Assembly: GCA_037039925.1 (NCBI GenBank)
Contig: JAXRKP010000672.1
Location: 152,501-216,500, forward strand
Length of the DNA stretch: 64,000 nt
Direction of reading: 5' to 3'
DNA from: Doris montereyensis
Lineage: Eukaryota; Mollusca; Gastropoda; Nudibranchia; Dorididae
A model generated the notes under the pieces. That model did not search any database, was not told the origin of the DNA, and saw only the letters and a list, made by a program, of their open reading frames with translations. The position numbers were made by a program, and so were the translations under genes. Below are positions 11,001 through 23,484 of this stretch, one piece after another. The stretch's first letter is position 1, and each line of letters starts with the position of its first letter.

Positions 11001-14000
11001 TTGCTGCGCTCTCCAGTTGAGACCATGCTTTTATAGGCAGCAGTTTCTGGAAGCATTGGTATAAAACATGAAAACAAGACGAAATTTACACGACAAGATA
11101 ATCAAAATACCATGAAATGCCCATGTAAATATCTACTCTCACATGACCAGTAATTTTAACATACCATACAAATAAGCAAACCCAGTATGTAAAGCAAAAA
11201 ACCTAAGTTAAATTTCTTTAGTCTAACAATGTTCAAATTTAATACTACTGATAATTTATCTTAAGTTAAAACAACTGTTAGCTATACCCATTTAAAGTTG
11301 ATTGCTCTTCTTGTAAGAAATTACATCACTCAAATTAAAGGAGAGAGGGAACAATTTACACAAGTATAAATGTGAAATATACTCAGAATGAAGCTCATTC
11401 TTTTTAATTCAACTGGGTTGTTGTTTTTTACCACAGCATTAGACAATGTCACACAAATAAATGCACTGACTTTTAAATACAAGAACAAAAACAAGTCATC
11501 AAACACAGACTTGAGGACACTTCATTTTTATGTTTCATAATAAAGATTTTTAAAAATCCTGCTGTACAGTTTTCTGTGTAAGGACTTTATGTAATCTTCG
11601 GCAAGACAACTCTCAGTAAACCCTCTTGAAGAGTTCTGGTATTAAAACAGCTGTATTGTATCTTTCAGAGACTAGATGGCTCAGTGAACTAGTCAGTAAC
11701 TGAAAATTCTAATTATTAACCCAATTTTGAGAGTTGGTTGAGAAATGGTAAGTTAAAGTTCTACATCGAAAAACAAAGATGAAAATATCTTTTTTAAAAC
11801 CCCGTTATCCAGTAGATTTCCTTTCAGCTGTAATAAGTATTTTGTTAAATCATTACAACAAGTTTTTGCCTTTTCATTTACAATAAATATTTTGTTAAGT
11901 TAATATAACAATATCCCAAACACGTCACCAGCCAAAATTACCATTTAAAGGGACAGGGTCTCTTGGTAAGCTGTTGATAAAACTTGACTCGTCATCGCTT
12001 GATGGTTTATCAATGAGACTGCCAAACTTGAGACGGGGAACTGAAAAAGAAAAAAAAAAAGTTGAAAAATTTAAAGCAAAAAAAACAAAGACGAGACTCA
12101 TAATGCTTATATTTACCCACCCATCCCCTATTGCCCATATTGTATTAAATGTTTAATATTTCACTCTTTTTATATCGAGTATTACAGATTGAAACATTCA
12201 TGCAGAACATAGATTATCATGCAATTTCGATCTTATAAGTAAAAATCATAATTTCATATCTTACATCTTTGCCTACAAATACAGCAAGCCAAACACATCT
12301 AACTTCAGGAAGAAACTGGACCAAAATGTATAGAAATAAAAACTGATGAATGTAGTGGATACTGCGGGCTTATTTCACCTTTCCCATCTTCAACAAAGCT
12401 TCCAGACCCTTCCATTGTTGCTGCTGGGCTCATAGACTTGTTTGTTTGTTGTAGTGTTGGTGGAGGTCCCCCATTAATACCTTCAAGAAGCTGGACTATG
12501 AAAGTGTGAGCCTGGCAACAACAAAACATCAGTATTTGACTTTCAAAAAATGTCATTAAATAGACAACAGCGAAATTTGTGAGATCAAGAGAAACAATTA
12601 AACAAGAAAAAAAAAAAATAAAAATAAATTAAGTGTAAGCTTGTGCCAGCTGTTCAAAAGCATAGAAAGCTAGAGACAGAGAATTTTAGGTAGCAACCTT
12701 GAATCAATATAAAACAATCTAAAGACTGTAAATGCTGTTTCATCTCAGAAGCAAACAGACATACAAAATTAAATTTTAACGATTAATCTGTTGTCAAATG
12801 TGTTGCTATTGGCTTATTCATAAGGAACAGAAGTAAAGTACAATGCTCATAACACTATTCAATACATCTGACTTTCATTAGCTGTCTACCTTATCCTGAG
12901 ATCCACCTTCAACTATCAGGCACGGGGTGAAGATAGCTGACAAAACCGGAGCTTCCATCACTTGTGCCATGACCAACTTCACAAAATGACCAAACAAAGC
13001 ATCCCACACAATTTGGGCCTCAGATGAGAGGTGTAACCTTAATTCAAATGAAAATAAAAGAAATAGCATGCAGATGATACAACTAGAGGGGAACTTACAT
13101 ATATATCTATGTGTATCAATTATATTCTTTTGATCAATGATATGTGTGTGATGTGTTAACACATATCTTGTGACGCTGGATTAACACCTTCAAGTTTCCT
13201 GAGCATTGCAAAGGATGCATAGAGAAAGTAAATTAACAATGTCTATCCCGAGCATGGGTGATAAATCAAAAAGCTACTTGAAGGTAAATAGGAAGATTCA
13301 AATAGAAGACACTTATTAAAATAGACAATCTGTGGTGACTGGCCTTTTAATTTCCTGGAAATTATGGCTTGAAAGCTAACAATCATTAACAACAACATTG
13401 GAAAAAAACCTATTTGTGATTATTAAGAATGTAATGACTTTATTTGTACTGGAAGCTCTTTTGGTTAAAATAAAGACAGCCATACATTACACATTTATTG
13501 TTATTCACAAAATTGTGATTTTGGTAAGCACACTTAAGGGATGTATATTTAACCTGCACAAGAACTGAAACGAAAACAAATCCATCCCATAAAACACAAT
13601 TACCTTAGTTTCGTTGGAGTCAGTGTACTGAAGTTTTCTTGCAGGAGAGATTCTGGTATGAGACATTTTTCTGCTAAACTGCGTACGATCAACGTAATTT
13701 GTTCAAGAATAACCATGCTGATGTGGTTGGCATCAATTCTCCTTAGATCACCATGGCTGTTAGCTTTCCTATGGAGATGATATAATAAACAGATTTGATG
13801 TACTACAAATGTCTCTGTAAGTTTCTACAATATGCATTCAGAATTTTTAAAAACCTCCAACAGTTTACATTGATGTAGATGAGTATTTCCTTTAAGGCTA
13901 TTGAGGCCCACAGAGTAGGAGTATATCTCAGTTTTTACAGTCTGAAGTGCAACATGTGAAAAAAATTACCCCCTGAACAGGATGCTAGTCAGATGCAGGT

Positions 14001-17000
14001 TTTACTCCCAAGCTAGTGCTTTGCCCATTTGCACCCAGGCCAAGTGGGGAAAATGCATTTTAAATTTCTTTTCTACGGAACACAATGGCGAACCTAGTTT
14101 TGCTAGGATTCAAAGCCGAGCCTAGTGATCCCAAGTCCAGCAGCCTAACCACTCTGCTATGGATGCCGCATATTCATACAAGAAAGTATAAAATTCTAAG
14201 TCCTAGGATTTTTCCCCCAAGACAATGCAAGCTGCTTGCGGACACAGAGTTGTGAGAACAAAGATAATGTTTTCATGGGATATTCACTTTTTAAAAGTTT
14301 GAATGAACAAGACCAATATCACAATATCTTTATTATCAAATCAGAATTAAAACAATTCTGCTTACAGTTTACAGCTACAATACATCGGTTTTACTTTTAA
14401 ACATTTTCTTAAATAGGTAAATATATCATGATGATTAATATTCTTTGGTAAAAAAGAGATAAATATTCATGAATACTTTAGAGCTTAAATTTCTGTTTTT
14501 ACGATGATTCAATCAAACTTAAAATATGATAAATATTAACAGCAGTGAACAGTTTTCAGGTTTGCTGCCAATGGAAATTGTCAAAAAATATTGTTTTGCT
14601 CAGGATTTTAAAAGGTGGTAAAACAAATCACTTGAATCTCAGTCTCTTTTAATCGTCTACATCATTGTCTGTATTTCTCACAGTGTCTTAGTTTCTTGTT
14701 ACTGTCAAAATTTCAGGATCTCGATCATAGATGAGTTTTGTAGGTGATAGAGAAAAAAGCTGATGTTTGGTATTTTTACACACAGTTTAATATGTACATC
14801 AGGAAATCAAATGCGAACGCATTTAAGAAATTCCTCAGGCACTTGATCTCAGATAATAATGACACACTTTTGATGACAGTATCCTCTTACAAAGACCAAC
14901 AAAAATTACAACGTACAAAGGATTGTTTGTTTGTTTAATTGAAATTCACCCCGTTCACCATTGTGGTGATCTCAGGATAAATTGAGAGGAAACAGCGAGA
15001 TAAACGATAAGTGACAGAGGAAAAGGAAAGAAGTTGGACCTACCAGCATCACCCGCCAACCGCCGTGTAAAGGAGGTGTTGATTTTAAAAACATGAGATG
15101 AAAAACGAAATTTGATTGTCTCATTGAACCTATGAGATTTGACGAATACATACATATTGCTCATTAATCAAAACTGGAGAAAAATATAACAACATGGAGA
15201 ATAAGTATGTGTACTTAATTGAAATAAAGCTGAAAGTATATCGAATAACCTCCATTGGGTTTTACTCTGTTTTAACATGATATTTGACATCCATTCATCG
15301 TATCAACAAATCTGACATGAAATAATATGCACACAAGTATGTCCTATGGTGCTTGATATTTCACCTATCAAGGAATTTCCGTGTAAGAGCCCTATACAGA
15401 TTCCTGATTCTCTCTGAATGAGTATTATAATTAATGCAATACATATGCGGAATCTCACCTCACAATGTCATTTTCAAAGCGGTTTCTGGTCCAGAAGATC
15501 TGTAGTAACCCTCTACAGAAAATGCCTCAGCCACATCATTTTCCATGAAGTTCAGCAAGTACAGGAGTCCTTCAATGGTCAGCTCTGGTTTAATTACCCT
15601 AAGGACATAAAATAAAACAAAGACGATGACGAATTTGTTTGAAACAGCAATTGTCTGCAATGCACACGAAATAAATAATTTACAAAAAAGTAAAGTTCCT
15701 TCAAGGCCCTTATGGCCCATAGAGCTGTAGCTTATACTTGTTTCTAGGGTGACAATAATCAACTCCTGAACAGGACACCAGTCTGTCCCAGTTTTTACTC
15801 CCAAGCTGTTTTGGTACCCATTTGCACCTGGGTCAAGAGGGGAAAAGGGTGTTAAATTTCTTCCCAGAGGAACACAATGTCAGGCATAGCATTGCTATGA
15901 TTTGAACTCAGGACCTTAGCCAGTAGGCCACCTGAAATGCACATAAAGCACACCTACAGTAATTCCATAATCATGGTCTGAAATATCTTCAATGTCATCT
16001 ATTTTATTTATATAATATCACAAATTTCTTTCATTCAAATTTCTAAAAAAATCTTTTTTATGTGAATTATCATGACATTATGGTTTCCTTTGACATTTGA
16101 CAATAGTGTCCTAAGTTATTAGCGCCTTGGAAGTAACCTTTTCGGAATACAAATAAAACAGATGATTCACATACCTATCATCAGCAGACTGGTGATTTTC
16201 TTTCTTCCCTACACCGTCAACTCTGATTTGTGTATTCTGTAATGACTGGGCCATTGGTAACTCACTTTCTGTGCCAAATTCACTTGTTTCTTCATCTTCA
16301 TCTTCTTCCTCTAAAGCTGGTTGCATTGCATCTGCAATTAAGTGTTGCCATGTTTAAAAAAAAGTTTCACTAAAACCAAATCCTATGCTTCAAAAATTAA
16401 GTGATTAAAGACGTAAGTATTTTCAAAAGTGATAAAAACCACACACAAAAAACCCCAGAAAAAAACTGTCAATGTGTTCAATAAACCATTTATCACATAT
16501 TGCATTCACGTAAAATTAGATTAGTGATGAAAATAATATATTTAGATTAAGGATGAATATAACATATTTTAATCTGGTTTTCAGAAAATAAAACATTTAA
16601 CTGAAAACACTTAAGCCTGGGAAGTAAAGAACTGTCACAGGGAAAATTGGCACTGAATAGATCAAAAGTTTCTATTACACTGTTTACAAACTCATCTAAA
16701 AAATATTTGTTTCCATCTGAAAGGAATCGAAGTCAATAAATAAGTTTCTTTTATCTTTGAATGAATAAGTTAACTCAAAAAAAAATACTGACTTCAACAA
16801 CAAACAAACTGAAAGAAAAAAACAAAGAACGAATTTTTGCTATGCTCTTGATGCTTGTGAAATACCTTCAATTGTACAGTCAAACCTGCTAAAATGAAAA
16901 CCTGTCTAAAATGAAATGTCCCCGATCCCCCCTTGATAAATTGCTATATTTTCTACCTCTCTAAAGCGGAAACATGATTAACACAGAAATGAAAAAGTAA

Positions 17001-20000
17001 AATCTGTTCCCTTCGGCAGTTAACCTGTCTAAAACGGAAAATTTCCTTGCAGTAAGAACACAAACACACTCAATCATACACACACACACACGATCTACAT
17101 ACAATGTAATGTATTAATGTCACTGAGTAATTCCTGTTCCTGTCTTTAAATCCCTGTTTAATTCAATAATTTTATAAGCCCACAAAATTAATGTCAAGGC
17201 AGTAGGCAATATCATAGCACATAATTAATATTATAAATATTGTACATAGAATGTATTATATAGTTTCCACTGCCTAGCGTGGAACCTGTCTAAAACGAAA
17301 AAATATGGCCGCTTCCTTCTGATTCCATTTTAGATAGGTTTAAATGTAATTAGTTTAAATTATCATGAGTAACATTCTAAAACAAATTAAAGTTAGAAGA
17401 GAGGAATGAGAACATACGATTAAAACTTGATGACTGAATTCTCTGCCCGCTAGATCTTGACTGAATATCTACACTTTGTACAGGTTGTGACATGCTTTGT
17501 TCATTTTGATAAAAGGAGGAATCCTCTCCCTTCCTGTGCGGGCCTTCATTCTGTGTGGCAATATGCTTCTCCGAATCAGACCTAGCACTTGGGAGATTCT
17601 GATAAATGCCTGCCTCTGAGGGTGTGTGCTGATCAATGTGGGCCTTTGGCTCTGCCACGTTTGGTGAATAATGCAATGATTCTGTGGGGCGAAAGAATAA
17701 ATGGAGAAAAAATGTTACACTTTGTTTTACAGTTGAATAGTGTAGCAGGATTTTGGATGAGGGGAAGGGGGTAACACAAGGTCTATTGACAGAAAAAATG
17801 TCTACTATTTTTATAACGCACCCAGATGCCATAGAAATGACCACAAACTTGATTAGCATAATAGCAAATAAATTAATCAAAATTTTTCTGTAACAGTTTA
17901 GTCAACCATCCCAAAGCATCAAAACAACATTCTCATAACATGATCTGTTGTCAGCAACTTCAGAGATCACCATCACGCTTTTCATAACTGTATCTATGAA
18001 CATTTGAAGAATTTCATCTTACGTGAAAGGTTAGATCTATTTTTCATTCCTTGTGAAATAAGTGAGCTAACATACATTTCCCACAACATTATACAACAAA
18101 CAAGACTACATTTGTTTCATGCCAATGACAACATTTTCTTTTGCTACTGACTAAAATATGAAAAACATATAACCGTTAAAGTTATAAATAAGGAGGCAAA
18201 AATTCACATCTTTTTTCTCTCTCTCAATGAGATACAGCCTTACCATTTCTCACATTCTGTATGTTTTCTTCATGATGATTTTGTTCCATTGGTTGTGAAT
18301 ATGCACGAGGTGTCATGGGCTGAAGAGATGACAAATGATTTTGTTCCACTGGCTGTGAATATGCACGAGGTGTCACAGGCTGGAGGGATGACAAATGCTT
18401 TGGCTCTATGTGACTCTGCTGCTGGCTTGCATTTTGCTTTTCAAAAAACGTAGAATAAGAAATGACAATCAATTAAATAGCTCTGGTAAATATTGGAGTA
18501 GTACACTGTACATTTCTTCAAGTACAGGAAGATGAAATTCATGTTACTGAACACAGTCTTAATAAAAAAATAAAGCAAAACATAAAAATGGGCATTGTAA
18601 TTGTAAGCACATATTCTCACACTGTTTTCCAGCATACCAATCCACATATTTAAACATTATCAGTGAAAGTAAAAGAATCTTCATATCAATTAATTCACTT
18701 AAGCCTTAATTCAAATTCAATTTTCATCTCATCCTTTCAATTACAGATTTGATTTATTGAAATTTCACCCTTGACAAAAATGTGATTGAGTTATGCCCAC
18801 TGCTGTTGTAGCATACCTGCTCTTGGTGTAAAGATTGATGTGACGTATTTACATCAGACACATGCGGTGAAACTGTTTCTTGGTGATTTTGTTGAGACTC
18901 TCCATTATATAATTGAGATTGAGGTTTGCCATACATCAACTCATTCCATTCGGGATAGGTGTGAGCAATATAATCCTCATATTGTTTCTGAAGAGATTTA
19001 AGCATCAACTCTATCACTTGTATAAAAACTAACACATGGATTTAAGTTGGGTTGATTTTTTAAATTTTTGGCTTCATAACAAATTGTTCTTCAAATAAAA
19101 AGAAGGGCTGTCACTAGTTTGTAATTATATGATTTCCACATCTCTAACATTTTACCCTTCTTATACTTGATTTATCATACAGTATTAACAATCTAAGAAT
19201 ACGCCCCCTTACAACACAGTGCGCCAACTGGCATGGTATTCTCAGAAAGCAATATTTTTTCTACATAAATTGGTCCCACGCCATAATTGACTAACAGCAC
19301 AATTTTTACAGACACCTAACTTGGCAATGTTGTCAAGATAGACATAATATCTTGTTTCATAGCTTTCAAATATGAAGACATTTCAACAAAACTAGATATT
19401 GTAGGTAATCACTCTACACCTCTCAGCTGTAATAAATAGGTGCTGATAGCGATCTCTCTACTTGCCAGATGGCAAGGTGCAAATTTCGTCCACCTGGGCA
19501 TAGCAAACAATGGTCATCGTCTAGCATAGATTGTTAATTGTGAATTTTACACTACCTGCCAGACAGTGCAGTATCATGATGCATGATGTTTTTGTGTAGA
19601 AAAAATGAACAATGGTCTAAATTCATCATCGTTTAACGTATGTTACAAAAAGAATTGAGGTTAATTGTTCTCAGTCAAATCAAACGTGTGTGTAACCAAT
19701 CTGCTAACCATCAAAGTCAACCTATCATCACAATTGCTTTCAATCTATTTAAGGGCATGTTCTTAGACCGCCACTATTATACATGTGTTACATATCATAA
19801 TTGAATTTAATTTACATGCCTGAAATTGGATTAAAAGCACAAATTTACATGAGACAAATACATAAAAAGATTTATCAATATTTCATAATGGTGTAGAGTC
19901 ATGTACTAAGAAGCTACCTTCATATGGGCTAAACGCATGGTTCTTGAGTTCATCTCAGACATGTGAGCATCAATGCGTTGAAATTCACGTGCTAACATCT

Positions 20001-22100
20001 CATTGCGCTGTTTTGCTTTCTTTTCCTCCTCACAAATTTTCTTCCAATAAGAGTGTAGCCTGGCAGCTTTCATTTTTGAACTGTGAAGATGCAACACAGT
20101 ATAAAGGAATTTATAAATAAGTCTCATATTCTTTTAAAAAATCTTCGCTTTAATATATCCTAAGATAATATAAAAAGAAATATTATTTCTCTTGCTAAGA
20201 TTGTATTACTCATGATTGGTTAACATTTAAATCTAGAAACCGAAACTGTTCAATTACTCACGAAGTTTGATCTGCCTGCAAAGCAATTCGTAGCTGTCTA
20301 TCAAGGTCCATCCTTTCCTGTTCACTGCTCAGAAAAAAGTTTAGGTTTAAATTTAGTTATTTCGATAACAATCTTAACCTAAATGACTCTCATTCTAAAT
20401 TGAATTCAAATCATCGATATATATAATTTTAATATATTAAAAAAACAAACAAACTGCTGTACAGTCATCAAGAATTAAAAGGAATAACTTACAAGCTTTA
20501 TCTTACCCGTGAACCATTTCTCATGACAATTTATTTGACGAAGAAAATTCTTCAAGAAATTCTTGATTTTGAGTGGTTCCTACAAAGATTTTCTATCACG
20601 TACGTTTAATAAAAAAACTCATAATCTGCTAATAGTCTCTTAAACACTCCTACATTAGAAACATTGTTTTTTACAATTTCATTGAAAATTTTATGCTTTA
20701 TTAAAAACAAATTAAGTTCCTAATAAAAAAATACTTGTTGCTTACAATGATGATGCACTAATACAGTCTGACCAATAATTTCACATGTATTCATTTCATT
20801 CTCTCTTAATAAATTGATCCATAACCTGCTGCTCAAATTCATTTTTATTTGTACACGATGTTCGTGATTCTATTTACTGCATGTTGTCTCGCAACACATC
20901 ACAAATTCCATATGGCAGGTTTCACAAAAATGGGACCCATGTTCCATGTATAGCTTTGACATCGCAGATATAAAAAACATAATATTGTGAAATTTGATTC
21001 TATTTACCATACAGGTTTTGATTCTGACCTCAGTTTCCACGCTTAACAGTTGCAATATGTTGTCTCTAACGTAAAAAGAAGTCCGGTATTAGCAACACAT
21101 CACAAATTTCTCTTTTTAATAATATAATGTCATTTACATGTGGAAGAGAATACAAAGAAAATTTAACCATTTTTATCTTTTGCAGTGATCTAAAGATTTG
21201 ATTTTCAAGAAATAAATCTTATGACAAATAATATGCCTAATAGAACATTCATTCTGTAGCTCACTGCATGTCAGATGTGGGTTAGAATCACCAGAGACAT
21301 TGTAGTGTCTAGACATCAATGTGAATAAAATAAAACGGCTTCATTCTTAATCAATAACTATCCATCAGAAAGGAGACTGTGATCAGGTTAGATTTGACTT
21401 GGCTTTAAGTTACGTGATGAAAAGGTAAAGATCCGGAGGTTATTAATGTTCATTTAATTGGCAATACGGGAGGTTTAGAAGTCCATTCAAGTAGTGAAAC
21501 TCATCCCTATGCACAGTCTCCTTTTACTAGATGTGAGACTAAGGTTAGACGTTTACATCCTGCTACTGCTAACATGGTGAATTTCGGAGAAGTGATGATG
21601 GGAGGTTTATCTCTTTTAAACTTTGCTTTATAACACAAGAATTTTAATTTAGCCTGATCCTTTTTTTTTTTAAAACGTTAAAAATTTTTTTAAAGGTTAA
21701 AAAAAAAAACTCTTCATAAATTCATATTTTTTATTCAGTAGCTAACACTTCTAATCTTATCATACAGATCTAATTATAATACACATATTAAATACAATCT
21801 ATGTATTACAAACTGGATCTATCAAGATTCGATTTTTTTTAGATGCTTTAAAAAAAACTTAGTGGAACACCCGACCGAACATGGAACATCTCTATTCTAT
21901 TAGATTTATGATCTAGAAACTAGTGAACTGAAATATTTGCTTTGCTATGCAGTAAAAAGATGAGCAATGAACAGAAATTAAGTGGTGGAAGTGGGGATTG
22001 GGGGAACATCTCTATTCTATATTTATGATTAGAACCAAGAAGTCATGATACCTTGCAAGTGTTTTTGCTTTTCATAGTATTCTACATTGGAGGACGCCAT
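8007..22100 (-). CDS. KIZ: Centrosomal protein kizuna homologue, 17 exons, 710 aa
   Basis: In vertebrates kizuna is a PLK1 substrate that stabilises the pericentriolar matrix of mitotic centrosomes and also acts at the ciliary base. Exons in transcript order (minus strand): 22100-22052, 20519-20507 (13-nt microexon), 20327-20262, 20080-19918, 18987-18817, 18436-18244, 17681-17418, 16331-16175, 15598-15464, 13768-13604, 13037-12890, 12511-12379, 12040-11942, 11046-10917, 10743-10633, 10080-10035, 8096-8007. All junctions are AG/GT and all phases agree; the total is 2133 nt (711 codons with stop). Evidence for identity: an N-terminal YYEKxxxLQ followed by a coiled coil with SEQERMDLDRQL and KKICEEEKKAKQRN (about residues 9-97), and a C terminus with RRPIIN, TEVDATI and a terminal acidic-aromatic FDFDFYD, all collinear with human kizuna (673 aa). 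The middle (155-360) is low complexity; 404-510 contains a well-conserved-looking helical block. Weakest parts are the microexon and the last two junctions. No TATA box seen; it diverges from BABAM2. Confidence 0.85.
8350..9860. repeat. 37-bp minisatellite array, about 40 units
   Basis: Tandem units of about 37 bp with core 'gtcaacacaacactactccc' and 'cttgtccagatagacag'. Unit length varies from roughly 33 to 38 bp through small indels, so open frames are short. It sits inside the last intron of KIZ (8097-10034). There are no unique spacers, so it is not a CRISPR-type array. Confidence 0.97.
9845..9925 (-). repeat. SINE family B fragment
   Basis: A short segment with 'cacctggtccca', 'gacgataaaagagatcctg' and 'ccttgcctatggactacagag' resembles pieces of the family B SINE body and tRNA head joined with deletions, directly next to the 37-bp array. 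Confidence 0.45.
10035..10080 (-). CDS. KIZ: KIZ 46-nt exon (residues 667-681)
   Basis: Acceptor GGTTTTTTCAG just upstream (plus 10081-10091) and donor GTAAGA just downstream (10029-10034). It completes the Lys codon split at 10633 and encodes SPRRPIIN and NIKKLML, collinear with KKPVINLK in human kizuna. Its length (1 mod 3) converts phase 2 to phase 0, exactly what the terminal exon needs. Confidence 0.75.
11942..12040 (-). CDS. KIZ: KIZ exon 13 (residues 553-586)
   Basis: Acceptor is a long T-rich tract ending TTTTTCAG; donor is AATG/GTAATT. It encodes VPRLKFGSLIDKP then SSDDESSF, a conserved-looking hydrophobic/acidic patch. Phase 1 on both sides. Confidence 0.8.
12890..13768 (-). CDS. 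KIZ: KIZ exons 10 and 11 (residues 404-508)
   Basis: Exons 13768-13604 and 13037-12890 encode a continuous helical, hydrophobic segment, including HISMVILEQITLIVRSL and IVWDALFGHFVKLVMAQV. This is the most ordered-looking part of the C-terminal half. The phases (2, then 0) close without gaps. Confidence 0.8.
13884..14170 (-). repeat. tRNA-derived SINE, family A, copy 3
   Basis: Diverged copy in a KIZ intron with 'ggctattgaggcccacagag' near 13895, 'gcacccaggccaagtgggga' near 14031 and a minus-strand tRNA-like head near 14095-14165. Confidence 0.75.
14171..15463. other. KIZ intron, AT-rich
   Basis: The remainder of the intron between exons 9 and 10. No further exon or element recognised. Confidence 0.5.
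15464..15598 (-). CDS. KIZ: KIZ exon 9, with a competing stop-creating donor
   Basis: Acceptor TATGTCCTTAG; encodes IKPELTIEGLLYLLNFMEND onward. Donor ATT/GTGAGG at 15464 keeps the frame (TT + G gives Leu, then KANSHGDL in the next exon). A second, better-matching donor GAG/GTGAGA lies 5 nt further on (exon end 15459); its use would retain an in-frame TGA. Confidence 0.75.
15688..15932 (-). repeat. tRNA-derived SINE, family A, copy 4
   Basis: Family A body ('ggcccttatggcccatagag' near 15704) in a KIZ intron. The tRNA-like end is shortened at about 15932. Confidence 0.75.
16877..17346. mobile_element. TA-flanked inverted-repeat element (pogo/Tigger-like MITE) 1
   Basis: Begins CAGTCAAACCTGCTAAAATG after a TA at 16875-16876 and ends with the imperfect reverse complement (CATTTTAGATAGGTTTAAATG) before a TA at 17347-17348. 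Internal copies of 'ctgtctaaaacggaaa' occur near 17025 and 17286. About 470 bp, no transposase frame. The CAG start plus TA duplication is characteristic of the Tc1/mariner-pogo group; the assignment is by this pattern only. Lies in a KIZ intron. Confidence 0.8.
18244..18436 (-). CDS. KIZ: KIZ exon 6 with a 20-residue tandem duplication
   Basis: Encodes residues 155-219. It contains two consecutive 20-residue units (pattern LSSLQPxTPRAYSQPxEQNH), corresponding to a 60-bp DNA duplication at about 18270-18390. Both units hold a TP dipeptide. The exon begins phase 0 after GAAAAG and ends phase 1 at GTAAGG. Confidence 0.85.
20507..20519 (-). CDS. KIZ: Proposed 13-nt KIZ microexon
   Basis: Exon 1 ends in phase 1 and the SEQERM-encoding exon begins in phase 2, so 1 mod 3 nucleotides are missing. 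This 13-mer lies between an AG (20521-20520) and a perfect donor GTAAGA (20506-20501). It supplies the codons for E-M-V-H and a split Gly, giving LQ-EMVHG-SEQERM, the same spacing as in human kizuna. The upstream pyrimidine tract is weak. Confidence 0.6.
22052..22100 (-). CDS. KIZ: KIZ first coding exon
   Basis: Starts ATGGCGTCC (MASSNVEYYEKQKHLQ) and ends AAG/GTATCA. YYE-x4-LQ matches the start of the human kizuna coiled coil. No upstream in-frame ATG with better context was chosen because this one directly precedes the conserved segment. Confidence 0.85.
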
Positions 22101-22300
22101 GTTTAAACAAGTCGCTAGGAACCCCGAGTTGTCGGTAACATTAAAATTTGACACTCATTTTTCGTTGCGTTTGAGCGCAACATTTCTGTACTGAAATTAA
22201 TTATTGACGAGATCAACTATTGAAGACGATATAAATTAAATTAAATGAATTAAGAGAAGCAATTTGATGTACCTTTCATAATGTCTGAATCTTCTTTTTT
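22101..22300 (-). promoter_or_regulatory. Probable KIZ promoter / 5' UTR
   Basis: Sequence upstream of the KIZ ATG. No TATA or initiator motif can be assigned with confidence. A short inverted repeat, GTTGCG-6 nt-CGCAAC (22164-22181), lies about 64 bp upstream of the ATG; it resembles an RFX X-box loosely, but its spacer is too long for the consensus. Confidence 0.3.
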
Positions 22301-23480
22301 CATGTAGAAAGAACGGAAAATAATTCAGGAAAAGACTAAGACTAAGACTAAAGACTAATAACGGTAAATGAAACGAAATTCTATTGAGAAAGGAAGGGAG
22401 GTTACTCTGAGATCTAACAACGCTTTTTCCTGATATCTTTTATTGCTTTTATCACAAAGTGTTAGTTCGAGACTGGTTCTTGGTTTTCCTAACTATTTAA
22501 ATTCTTCAGAGGAGGAGTAAGGTAAAGATGTAGACTTTTCACGGATAATGTTAAGTTTTTTTTTTTAGATTTGCCTTATTATTTTGTGAAGACCTAGATC
22601 TAGATCTAGATCTAGGCCTAGATAAGATAGATCTAGATCTATCTCAGCTCTAACTATGACTGTACAACCGACAAAACTGAAACTCTTATTGGGCTTCCTC
22701 AGTTCCTGGATGTCATGCTCTCTGACTCTGATCTCAGCTGATCTGAGTTAAAACTGGATCTAAATCTACTAAAACAAAGAATTTATATTCTTTCTAGAAT
22801 CTAGATTTAGATTGGGGTTTGGGGGTTATATTATAATATTTAGTAGTAATAGAGTATAGGCTATAATATCTGCAATGATTTGATTAAAACCTTTTGTTAA
22901 GTCCAGCCGAGTAGTCCAGAGTTCATAAAAGGTCAATTGCGGATGGATATTATTAAATCTAAAAATTTAGATCTAATATTAGATCTCTACAGATCATATA
23001 AAACTCAATTTTTATATGGCAGGTTTCACAAAAATAGGACTCAATGATAGCTTGAACTCTTCAATTAATCTTTCTCAAAGTCTAATTGATGAATCTTCTT
23101 AACATTTGGTCCATGTATAGCTTTGTGAAATTTGCTTTCAATTTGTGTGTTTTGTGAATATTTTTGGGTGCGAACGTCAGCAATTGAGACTGATGGCATT
23201 TCCCTCTTTTTAATAAGTCCTTTTTCACCTTAAGGTAGGTGAGGTCAACGACCTTTTATTCTGTTTTCTTTAATTCCATGTGAAAGAGAATTGTTCAAAG
23301 AAAATTTGGCGAGTTCTAAATTTTAAAAATCTTTTGCAGTGATCACGTGAGACAGGTTTCAGATTTTCGTTATTATGTAACAATTGTGGTCTACACATGA
23401 ACACACAGTAAGAGCTGAAAAAAAAAGTTGAAAAATACGTAGAAGCGCCGTTTTATGATCTAAAGTGAAAAGAAAATGTG
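22301..23480. other. Intergenic stretch, AGATCT-rich
   Basis: AT-rich sequence between KIZ and BABAM2 with unusually many AGATCT/CTAGAT words, densest at 22594-22645. No exon recognised. Confidence 0.5.
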
Positions 23481-23484
23481 TTCC

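Noticed and set aside
22164..22181. RFX X-box in the KIZ promoter
   Set aside because: The arms GTTGCG/CGCAAC are separated by 6 nt, longer than the X-box spacer, and lack the central CC/GG.
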